Assembly (NCBI RefSeq): GCF_052055875.1
Contig: NZ_CP170508.1
Coordinates: 310,001-374,000 of the forward strand
Direction: 5' to 3'
DNA length: 64,000 bases
From: Methanosphaerula subterraneus
GTDB taxonomy: Archaea > Halobacteriota > Methanomicrobia > Methanomicrobiales > Methanospirillaceae
Part shown: positions 51,292 to 58,411 of the stretch, one piece after another
How positions within the stretch are numbered: the stretch's first letter is position 1
Layout of the letters: the number at the start of each line of letters is the position of its first letter
Made by a program: the position numbers and the translations under genes
The notes under the pieces: model-generated
Seen by the model: only the letters and a program-made list of their open reading frames with translations
Told to the model about the DNA's origin: nothing
The model's database searches: none

Positions 51292-51870
51292 ATGGATCTC
51301 TTTGAGGAGGCATATCACGGAACTCCGCCGTGGGACATCGGGCGGGCGCAGAGGGAGGTCATGGCCCTCGAGGAATCGGGGCAGATCACCGGCGACGTGC
51401 TGGACGTGGGGTGCGGGACCGGGGAGAATGCCCTGTTCCTGGCCGGTCGCGGCCACACCGTATGGGGGGTGGACTCGGCACCGAGTGCGATCGGGATCGC
51501 CCGGAAGAAGGCGCAGGACCGGGGCATCGCCGTAACATTCCTGGTGCATGATACCCTCGACCTGCACGGGATTGGCAGGACATTCGACACCGTCATCGAC
51601 TCCGGCCTGTTCCATACCCTTTCAGACCTCGAACGGCCTCGTTTCGTCCAGAGCATAGCAGAGATCCTGAAATCCGGAGGGACCTACTACATGCTCGCCT
51701 TCAGCGAGCTCGAGCCGGCCGGATACGGCCCCCGCCGGGTCACAGGAGAGGAGATCCGTGCTGCCTTCTCCGACGGGTGGAGGATCAACGAGATCAGGGC
51801 TGCGGTCTTTGAGAGCAGGACACGGGCTGACCGGACGAGGGCATGGCTGTCATCGATCACCAGGGTATGA
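51292..51870 (+). CDS. SAM-dependent methyltransferase, small class I
   Basis: A 192-residue protein: MDLFEEAYHGTPPWDIGRAQREVMALEESGQITGDVLDVGCGTGENALFLAGRGHTVWGVDSAPSAIGIARKKA, with motif I LDVGCGTGEN and motif II acidic VDSAP; HDTLDL and FDTVIDSGLFHTL follow. It resembles thiopurine-type or TehB-like methyltransferases that act on small molecules, sometimes metalloids. Substrate unknown. It lies 150 bp behind the lipoprotein gene. Confidence 0.88.
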   Translation: MDLFEEAYHGTPPWDIGRAQREVMALEESGQITGDVLDVGCGTGENALFLAGRGHTVWGVDSAPSAIGIARKKAQDRGIAVTFLVHDTLDLHGIGRTFDTVIDSGLFHTLSDLERPRFVQSIAEILKSGGTYYMLAFSELEPAGYGPRRVTGEEIRAAFSDGWRINEIRAAVFESRTRADRTRAWLSSITRV

Positions 51871-51958
51871 CGTCACTTCGGCATCATATCGAGAGATGGG
51901 CGTAGGCCCCCCGGTGGTGTCCGGTCTCCATGATCCCCTCCTGGTGAGCATGACCGTT

Positions 51959-52060
51959 CAGGGTTGTCCGCCCTGACGAGTTCGATCAGGCAGTACTGGT
52001 CGGGCAACCCTTCCGGCTTTTCAAAGAACGTATCCGCCAGCCGGCGCCGTTCTCCCGGTG
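51959..52060 (-). pseudogene. Fragment of the SABATH-type methyltransferase gene with internal deletion
   Basis: 51961-52000 is identical over 40 bases to 53347-53386, and similarity continues to a short gccagccgg sequence. There the fragment jumps to the sequence found at 53536 onward. In the intact gene gccagccgg occurs at 53422 and 53527, 105 bp apart, so the fragment has lost exactly one repeat and the 105 bp (35 codons) in between. It encodes GERRRLADTFFEKPEGLPDQYCLIELVRADNPE, the C-terminal end of the protein. No start region remains. Confidence 0.82.
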
Positions 52061-52253
52061 CGGGAATGACGGGGCCGGAGCAGAAGACCACCCGTTCCTG
52101 CACTGGTTTTCAACGTACTGGAATACTATCCGGCTATGAAAGGACAGGATACGCCCACGACCCCACCGTCAAAGATAACCCCTGCAATCGGGTGACGAGA
52201 TCTTTTGCAAAGTTTTAAAATCAACAGGGGCGATTCAGGGGAGGGGAAGCACC

Positions 52254-52481
52254 ATGGATCGGATGAAAGCAGGTGAACGCTGTTTATGCAGGATGTGCCC
52301 GAGCTACGTGAAGTGCGAAGAGGAGATCGCCTTCTGCCTTTCTGCGGGGGGAAGGAGTGCCTGCATAACAGAAGAGAAGGGCTGTCTCTGTCCGGGATGC
52401 CCGGTTCTGGATGAGATGGGATTTCAGCATGTCTACTACTGTGTCAGAGGAAGCGAGAACGACCAGCACCGAACCGGGTAA
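52254..52481 (+). CDS. DUF2769-like cysteine-rich protein (75 aa)
   Basis: RCLCRMCPSYVKCEEEIAFCLSAGGRSACITEEKGCLCPGCPVLDEMGFQHVYYCVRG: eight or more cysteines in CxCxxCPSY and GCxCxxCPV patterns, as in the DUF2769 family of methanogens and other anaerobes. It likely binds an Fe-S cluster or zinc. gaggggaag precedes ATG. The gene overlaps the rubredoxin-flavodoxin gene by ~50 bp and is probably translated with it, so a redox role with that protein is reasonable (inference). Confidence 0.82.
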   Translation: MDRMKAGERCLCRMCPSYVKCEEEIAFCLSAGGRSACITEEKGCLCPGCPVLDEMGFQHVYYCVRGSENDQHRTG

Positions 52482-53262
52482 AGCCTGGAGATGCAATGTC
52501 TGCGGATTCATCTGGAAGGGGGACGCTCCCCCGGAGGAATGTCCGCAGTGCTCCAGCACCGGCCGCGAGTATTCGGACCTGGCAGTCCAGAAGAAGCTGA
52601 AATATGACGGGGAGAAGTTCGACGTCCTGCTGATCAACGGCAGCAATCACCGTGCGAACAACACGGGCTTTATGATCGACCTGGTGGAGGAGGTGCTGAA
52701 GGAGAGAGGGGTGAGTTACCGGCGCTATAACCTGAATGAATTCCATATCAATCATTGCTGGTGCTGCTACACCATGCGGGACAATGCCTGCAGTTATCCG
52801 TGCAGGGACCAGCTCGATGACATGCCGGCATTCCACGAGATGATCGTCGCGTCGAAAGCTGTCATTGTCGGCTCTCCGATAAACTGGAACAATATGGCCG
52901 CCCGGCTGAAGGATTTTCTCGACCGGTTGACCTCTCTTCAGAACCGCTACCAGCTGAAAAAACCGGGGCTGACTGAGGGGAAGGTGGTCGGGATCACGGT
53001 ATCCGGCCATGAGGACGGGGCGTCAAAAGCGGCCATGGATATCTACCTGTACTTCCAGCAGATGGGATACCTCCTCGCACCGTTCGGGATCTCGTACCGG
53101 ACTCACGGCGCACAGTTCAACACCAACACAGATTCGGAGTATGTGAGGAACGACCCGCTCGTCCTCGTCAAGGTCAAAGGGATGGCGCATAACGTCGTGG
53201 AACTGATGAACCTCGGTCTTGAGGAGAAGTTGAAGGGAAGGCTGATCCCGGTTGCAGAGTGA
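52429..53262 (+). CDS. Rubredoxin-like domain fused to flavodoxin-fold NADPH-dependent FMN reductase
   Basis: About 277 residues. Residues ~20-50 are a rubredoxin-type zinc/iron ribbon (WRCNVCGFIWKGDAPPEECPQCSS, CxxC...CxxC). From ~65 a flavodoxin fold follows: FDVLLINGSNHRANNTGFMIDLVEEVLKERGVSYRRYNLNEFHINHCWCCYTMRDNACSYPCRDQLDDM, VIVGSPINWNNMAARLKDFLDRLTSL. Extra cysteines in the middle could carry an Fe-S cluster. It probably moves electrons from the ribbon to FMN. Start at 52429 or 52411 is open; both lie within the upstream DUF2769 gene. Confidence 0.88.
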   Translation: MSTTVSEEARTTSTEPGKAWRCNVCGFIWKGDAPPEECPQCSSTGREYSDLAVQKKLKYDGEKFDVLLINGSNHRANNTGFMIDLVEEVLKERGVSYRRYNLNEFHINHCWCCYTMRDNACSYPCRDQLDDMPAFHEMIVASKAVIVGSPINWNNMAARLKDFLDRLTSLQNRYQLKKPGLTEGKVVGITVSGHEDGASKAAMDIYLYFQQMGYLLAPFGISYRTHGAQFNTNTDSEYVRNDPLVLVKVKGMAHNVVELMNLGLEEKLKGRLIPVAE

Positions 53263-53327
53263 AGGGATTCCTATCTGAAATCCTTCTTAGGGGGAACGCT
53301 TCGCCCTTTTGTCGGTCGACGTCCGGC

Positions 53328-54446
53328 CTATTCACCTGCACCATCAGGGTTGTCCGCCCTGACGAGTTCGATCAGGCAGTACTGGTACGGCAACCCTTCC
53401 GGATTTTCAAAGAACGTATCCGCCAGCCGGTTGTAGATCTCATCGATGAGCCCGGGATCTTCGAACGACAGCCCGACCCTGATCGACGACTCGCTCCAGG
53501 CCCGGACGACCCGTGCGAGCGAGTGGGCCAGCCGGCGCCGTTCCTCCGGATTCTCAAGGGTATCCTGCATCCGCCCGAAATAGGCGCAGGGGACGGTGAT
53601 CGCATCGATGCCCTTCAGAGCGAAGTGCCGCCTGACGATCTCCTCGTCGAGGACGCTCTTCATCTCGTCAGGCGTGGCAAAGTAATCGGGTATGAAGATG
53701 GCCCGCAGCTCTTCGTCTGAAAGCCGGCCTTCCCGGTGGAGCGAGCAGCAGACATCCCGGAGGTTGTCGTATCCAGCCGATGCCGGCCATCGGTCGGCAC
53801 CGAGACTGGTCAGGCTGGCCAGGAACACGATCCCTCCGTCGACCAGTTCGCGTGAGCGCTCGTGGAAGAAGATCCGCCAGTCGTGCTTCCATCGTTCGAC
53901 GAACCTCCCGCACTCGGCCCCGGACAGCTGGTTCGCCTGGATGCAGGTGGGGTGCTGGAAGAGATCGGGGTCGACGGTCTTCGTGTCCAGCCAGTGGAGT
54001 GCGGTGGAGGAGAAGCCGATGTTCACCCTCCCGGCCAGTTCTGGAAACGGTTCGTAGAACGAGCGCTGGATATACTCGGCCTCGACATGGTCCAGTGTCG
54101 AGAGGTGCGAGCCCTCCCAGAACAGATCGAACGAGGCCGGGTCGGCGATATCGACGTACACCAGCCTGATGCTTCTGGAAGGATGTACCTCCCTGATATA
54201 CCTGACGATCCTCTCGAAGAGGCGGCTCGAATTCACGCCGTCGGCTGCTCCGTAATCTGCGATAACAAACGGCGTTTCGGCGGGCATGCCGGCTATGGTC
54301 TGCCGTATCGACTCGAGATAGGAGACGATCCGTGGAAGAACAAACCGATCGACCGCCCTGGCGGTGTCCGAGATCTGGCTGTAGTCCCGCGTCATGCTGG
54401 GTCTGTAACGCCGGGACGCCGGGAGCGTATGGTTGTTGCCTGGCAT
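53328..54446 (-). CDS. SABATH-family carboxyl methyltransferase (plant-like SAM-dependent)
   Basis: About 372 residues. It shows the SABATH pattern: an N-terminal YSQISDTARAVDRFVLPRIVSYLESI, the SAM motif VIADYGAADGVNSSRLFERIVRYIREVHP, an acidic YVDIADPASFDLFW, GFSSTALHWLD and FLASLTSLGADRW. In plants these enzymes methylate carboxyl groups of salicylate, jasmonate or other acids. Archaeal members are uncommon as far as I know, and the substrate here is open. Start codon could be 54446 or 54455. A deleted copy of its 3' end lies at 51959-52060. Confidence 0.82.
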   Translation of the reverse strand: MPGNNHTLPASRRYRPSMTRDYSQISDTARAVDRFVLPRIVSYLESIRQTIAGMPAETPFVIADYGAADGVNSSRLFERIVRYIREVHPSRSIRLVYVDIADPASFDLFWEGSHLSTLDHVEAEYIQRSFYEPFPELAGRVNIGFSSTALHWLDTKTVDPDLFQHPTCIQANQLSGAECGRFVERWKHDWRIFFHERSRELVDGGIVFLASLTSLGADRWPASAGYDNLRDVCCSLHREGRLSDEELRAIFIPDYFATPDEMKSVLDEEIVRRHFALKGIDAITVPCAYFGRMQDTLENPEERRRLAHSLARVVRAWSESSIRVGLSFEDPGLIDEIYNRLADTFFENPEGLPYQYCLIELVRADNPDGAGE

Positions 54447-54581
54447 GGGGATCATCTCTCGAAGTGGGGTACCCCTCGATCAGTACCACCTTGGGATCAA
54501 GTCAGGCAAATAGGTATGCCCGACCTTTCCGGGGGATCCGGAGACGCTCGAACGATCCCGGTTCACCGTTCCTCTCGACGG

Positions 54582-54881
54582 TTATCTCCTCGCCCGGAGT
54601 GCCTGTTCCATCTGAAGCAGCACGGCCTCGGCCTGCTCCTCGCTCACGTTCGGATCCTTAAACCGGGTGAACCGCTCGCAGAGCAGGTCCGGACACGTGC
54701 CGCAGTGCGGGAGGTTCCGCTCGTTCACGCAGCAGTCGTAGACCGGGCAGCACTCCACGCCGGCGTAGGCCGTCCAGAACGGTTTTCCCTTCGTTGCCTC
54801 GCAGCCCGGGCACTCGTCTCCGAGATGGTCGCACCTGCTGCAGGAATACCCGCAGACCGTCTCGATCGTATCTCTTGCCAT
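54582..54881 (-). CDS. DUF3795-like cysteine-rich protein (99 aa)
   Basis: VCGYSCSRCDHLGDECPGCEATKGKPFWTAYAGVECCPVYDCCVNERNLPHCGTCPDLLCERFTRFKDPNVSEEQAEAVL: the CGYSCxxCxxxxxxCxGC...CPVYxCC...HCGxCxxxxCxRF pattern is that of DUF3795. It may bind zinc or an Fe-S cluster. Function unknown. Family length is normal and the gene stands alone, 126 bp upstream of the SABATH gene on the same strand. Confidence 0.85.
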   Translation of the reverse strand: MARDTIETVCGYSCSRCDHLGDECPGCEATKGKPFWTAYAGVECCPVYDCCVNERNLPHCGTCPDLLCERFTRFKDPNVSEEQAEAVLLQMEQALRARR

Positions 54882-55248
54882 ACTACGGTATCTCCTGCGA
54901 GGGGTGATAGCCTTTACGAATCTTCACCGCGGTGCGGACGGACCGGCCGGCACCGGGTTCTGCTGCAGGATCACCGCGACCGGGGGCCGCCGTGATCCTT
55001 TTTTCCTGATGATCGTCGGCTCCGGCACGTTGGCAGCAGACGTACATCAGATGGTGTCACAAAACCTGAACCTATCTGAACTCTGCTGACCAATTATGGA
55101 GTCCCCTGGTCGATGATCGCTCATGTGATCGATGATATGGCGGCCGATACGGGTTCTGATGGCACGGCACACCACCACCCTGCGGGATAGAATAGAGCAG
55201 TATTTATCCTGATAATCAACAATTAAGAAGTAATCAAGGTGATTTTGG
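54882..55248. other. Intergenic region before the NHL-repeat gene
   Basis: About 370 bp. The last 60 bp (gtatttatcctgataatcaacaattaag) probably hold the TATA promoter of the secreted NHL protein and aaggtg precedes its ATG. The remaining 300 bp show no gene, repeat or hairpin that I can defend. Confidence 0.5.
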
Positions 55249-57255
55249 ATGAAATCCACGTATTTTTTATATTTTTTCTGCGCCCTGCTCCTCCTCTGTT
55301 GCAGCGTCCAGGCCGTTTCGGTCGAAGGTGGGTACGCCTATATCACGCAATGGGGCAGTCATGGTCCGGAAGCCGGGCAGTTCAACCAGCCCTATGGAAT
55401 CGCAGTTGACAGCTCTGGCAATGTTTACGTCGTAGACACGGGCAATAACTGGATCCAGAAGTTCGATGCATCCGGCACATTTCTTCAAAAATGGGGCGAT
55501 TATGGCTCGGGAGACGGACAGTTCAACATGCCCTATGATGTCGCGGTGGACAGCGCCGGCAACGTCTATGTCGCCGACCAGAATAACCACCGGATCCAGA
55601 AGTTCACTTCGACCGGTGGCTACATCACGCAATGGGGCACGAAAGGCTCAGGGGACGGACAGTTCGACCAGCCATGTAGTATCGCGGTGGACGGCAGAGG
55701 AAAGGTCTATATCGCTGACTGGGGCAACGACCGGGTCCAGATATTCACTTCAACCGGTGGATACCTCACACAATGGGGCGGTTCCGGCTCGGGAGACGGG
55801 CAGTTCGACGGTCTCAATGGAATTGCGATAGACAGCACCGGCAATGTCTATATCACTGACGCGTACAACTACCGGATCCAGAAGTTCAATTCGACCGGTG
55901 GCTACCTCATGCAATGGGGCACGAAAGGCTCGGAAGCCGGGCAGTTCGACACTCCCGAGGGTGTTGCGGTGGATAGCGCCGGCACCGTCTACGTGGCCGA
56001 CTATGGCAACCGGGTCCAGACGTTCACGTCAACCGGTAACTACATCAGGCAATGGGGCACGAAAGGCTCGGGGAACGGACAGTTCAACAATCCCTTCGGT
56101 ATGGCAGTGGACAGCGCCGGCAACGTCTATGTCACGGACGTGTACAACAACCGGGTCCAGAAGTTCACATCGGCCGGCACGTTCATCACGCAATGGGGAA
56201 GTTCTGAGCTGGAAGACGGGCAGTTCAACATGCCCTATGGTGATGCCGTGGACAGCACCGGCAATGTCTACGTTGCAGACACAGGTAATAACCGGATCCA
56301 GAAGTTCACCGCGAACGGCACCTTTGTCAGCACATGGGGTCGTGAAGGCTCAGGGGACGGACAGTTCAACATGCCCTATGGTGTCGCCGTCGACAGTGCC
56401 GACAACGTCTACATCGCCGATTTGAATAACCACCGGATCCAGAAGTTCGATTCGACCGGCGGCTACCTGACGCAATGGGGCAGGTACGGCTCGGGGAACG
56501 GACAGTTCGACCAGCCCTGTGGTGTCGCGGTGGATCGCTTCGGCATCGTCTATGTCACTGACTGGGGCAACGACCGGGTCCAGGTGTTCACCCCGGCCGG
56601 TGGCTACCTGACGCAATGGGGCGGATCCGGTTCGGGAGACGGGCAGTTCGACGGTCCGAACGGAATTGCGCTGGACAGCACCGGCAATGTCTATGTCACT
56701 GACTGGGGCAACTACCGGGTCCAGAAGTTCACGTCGACCGGTGGCTACCTGATGCAATGGGGCAGTTCCGGCTCGGAAGCCGGGCAGTTCGGCTACTCAC
56801 AGGGTGTCGCCGTGGACAGGGAGAGCAATGTCTATGTCTCTGACAGTAGTAACCACCGGATCCAGAAGTTCGATCAAAACGGTACATTCATCACGAAATG
56901 GGGCAGTTTTGGTTCAGGAGACGGGCAGTTCAACGGTCCCTTTGGTGTTGCCCTGGACAGTGCCGGCAACGTCTATGTCACGAACGTGAACAGCAACAGG
57001 GTCCAGAAGTTCGCTCCCGCTGGCTCGACCCCGGTGGTGATCGTCCCGGACGGGTCCGCCGTCCCGCACGATCTCAACCATGACGGGCTTTATGAGGACG
57101 TCAATGGCAACGAAGCCCTCGACTTCAACGACGTGACCCTCTTCTTCAACCAGATGGACTGGATCGCCGCGAACGAGCCAGCCGCCGGCTTTGACTTCAA
57201 CAGGAACGGCCAGGTCGATTTCAATGATATCGTCATGCTGTTCAACGAGATGTAG
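55249..57255 (+). CDS. Secreted NHL-repeat double beta-propeller protein with dockerin-like C-terminus
   Basis: 668 residues. Signal peptide (YFLYFFCALLLLCCSVQAVS), then twelve NHL units of ~47 residues, each with GxGDGQFNxPxGVAVDSxGNVYVxDxxNxRIQKF. Units 1-6 and 7-12 pair one to one (for example DWGNDRVQIFTSTGGYLTQ and DWGNDRVQVFTPAGGYLTQ), so it is a duplicated six-bladed propeller. Residues ~605-668 are two EF-hand-like Ca2+ loops (DLNHDGLYEDVNGNEALDFNDVTLFF and DFNRNGQVDFNDIVMLFNEM), the form of a type I dockerin. It is likely an extracellular binding protein attached through the dockerin-like part. Confidence 0.92.
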   Translation: MKSTYFLYFFCALLLLCCSVQAVSVEGGYAYITQWGSHGPEAGQFNQPYGIAVDSSGNVYVVDTGNNWIQKFDASGTFLQKWGDYGSGDGQFNMPYDVAVDSAGNVYVADQNNHRIQKFTSTGGYITQWGTKGSGDGQFDQPCSIAVDGRGKVYIADWGNDRVQIFTSTGGYLTQWGGSGSGDGQFDGLNGIAIDSTGNVYITDAYNYRIQKFNSTGGYLMQWGTKGSEAGQFDTPEGVAVDSAGTVYVADYGNRVQTFTSTGNYIRQWGTKGSGNGQFNNPFGMAVDSAGNVYVTDVYNNRVQKFTSAGTFITQWGSSELEDGQFNMPYGDAVDSTGNVYVADTGNNRIQKFTANGTFVSTWGREGSGDGQFNMPYGVAVDSADNVYIADLNNHRIQKFDSTGGYLTQWGRYGSGNGQFDQPCGVAVDRFGIVYVTDWGNDRVQVFTPAGGYLTQWGGSGSGDGQFDGPNGIALDSTGNVYVTDWGNYRVQKFTSTGGYLMQWGSSGSEAGQFGYSQGVAVDRESNVYVSDSSNHRIQKFDQNGTFITKWGSFGSGDGQFNGPFGVALDSAGNVYVTNVNSNRVQKFAPAGSTPVVIVPDGSAVPHDLNHDGLYEDVNGNEALDFNDVTLFFNQMDWIAANEPAAGFDFNRNGQVDFNDIVMLFNEM

Positions 57256-57459
57256 GGATTGAGGGTTTCTCTCAGTTCTTTTTTCCAGACTCTGCCCGAC
57301 CGGCACCGTGGTCCTGGTGGAATGTGTACGCATGCATCACCCCTTCATCGGTCGACGTCCAGCCAGCCGTATTCGCCGGGGACGAAAACCCCATTACGAA
57401 ATCTGCCAGGAACCTGATTCAGTCATCAGGCAACGCACACCTGTCAGGAAAAAAAGAAT

Positions 57460-58308
57460 TTAGATATTTCCACTGAACATCTGAACCCGTGGAGCAAAGG
57501 CCCCTTCCACCACTTCACGGTTGAAGGAGGCCGGCACCTGACCGGTCTTTGCATAGATGTACAGTGCCACCACAAAGATCCCCTGCATCGCCGAGGCAAG
57601 GATGGCAAGGATCGCCACGAGCACGATGAAGAGGGAGACTGCTGCATAGATGACGAGGATGTTGTTCAGCATCAGGCTGGCAAGCACGAGTAAGAACCCG
57701 ACGATGCCGATGGCAACAAAGACAAGCCCGATGGAGAGGCTGCCGACAGCGCTCTCCCCCCAGGTCTTCTTAAACAGATCGAGCGACCCCTTGATTGCAT
57801 CGAACACGCCTTTCTCCTCAAAGATCAGCACCGGGACGACGAACATCGTGACAAGACTCCAGACTCCGCCGACCAGTCCTGCGGCGATCTGCCCGAGCGT
57901 CCCTGCCCGGTCTTCGATCAGGTGGAGGATCACACCCACCGTGGCGGCGATGATCGCCCATGCGAGTATGGAGCCAAGGTGCGTGCCGGCCGCGGAGAGC
58001 CCTTCCCTGATCGTCATTGTGTTCCCCTGCATTTGTGCGTGGACACAGCTGATCAGACCGACATTGAAGAAGATCACGACAAAGGAACTGACGAGGTAGA
58101 ACAGGAACAGGAGGATGATCCCGCCGACCGAATTGGTCGCAAGGGAGAGTGCGCCTGCCGAGAAGATCAGCGGCAGGATGAACGTGGCGATCACAATCAG
58201 CATGACGACCCCTGACATGATCGGAAATGCGAGGAGTTTCTTGTCCTCCATCAGGATGCGCCAGCTCATTTTGACGAGTTCAATACTGCGCGAAATGCGT
58301 TCGAACAT
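57460..58308 (-). CDS. Polytopic membrane protein of unknown function
   Basis: About 282 residues, starting MFERISRSIELVKMSWRILMEDKKLLAFPIMSGVVMLIVIATFILPLIF, with six or so membrane segments (IILLFLFYLVSSFVVIFFNVGLISCVHAQ; WAIIAATVGVILHLI; VGSLSIGLVFVAIGIVGFLLVLASLML; LFIVLVAILAILASAMQGIFVVALYIYAK). This type of six-helix protein is widespread in archaea (DUF6159-like by memory). Function unknown. Start at 58308 rather than 58353 by family habit. It follows the C13 protease gene on the same strand by ~100 bp. Confidence 0.8.
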   Translation of the reverse strand: MFERISRSIELVKMSWRILMEDKKLLAFPIMSGVVMLIVIATFILPLIFSAGALSLATNSVGGIILLFLFYLVSSFVVIFFNVGLISCVHAQMQGNTMTIREGLSAAGTHLGSILAWAIIAATVGVILHLIEDRAGTLGQIAAGLVGGVWSLVTMFVVPVLIFEEKGVFDAIKGSLDLFKKTWGESAVGSLSIGLVFVAIGIVGFLLVLASLMLNNILVIYAAVSLFIVLVAILAILASAMQGIFVVALYIYAKTGQVPASFNREVVEGAFAPRVQMFSGNI

Positions 58309-58411
58309 AGTGTTCGTTTGGAGTTGCGGGGAAAAGGGTTTTGGCTTTTGCATCGACCACGAAACCCGGAGAGACCGTCTACCGGGACACGGGGTATTTC
58401 GGTGTGAAACC

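Noticed and set aside
55249..57255. Tandem DNA repeat or transposon in the NHL region
   Set aside because: The ~141-bp repetition is explained by the twelve NHL protein units.
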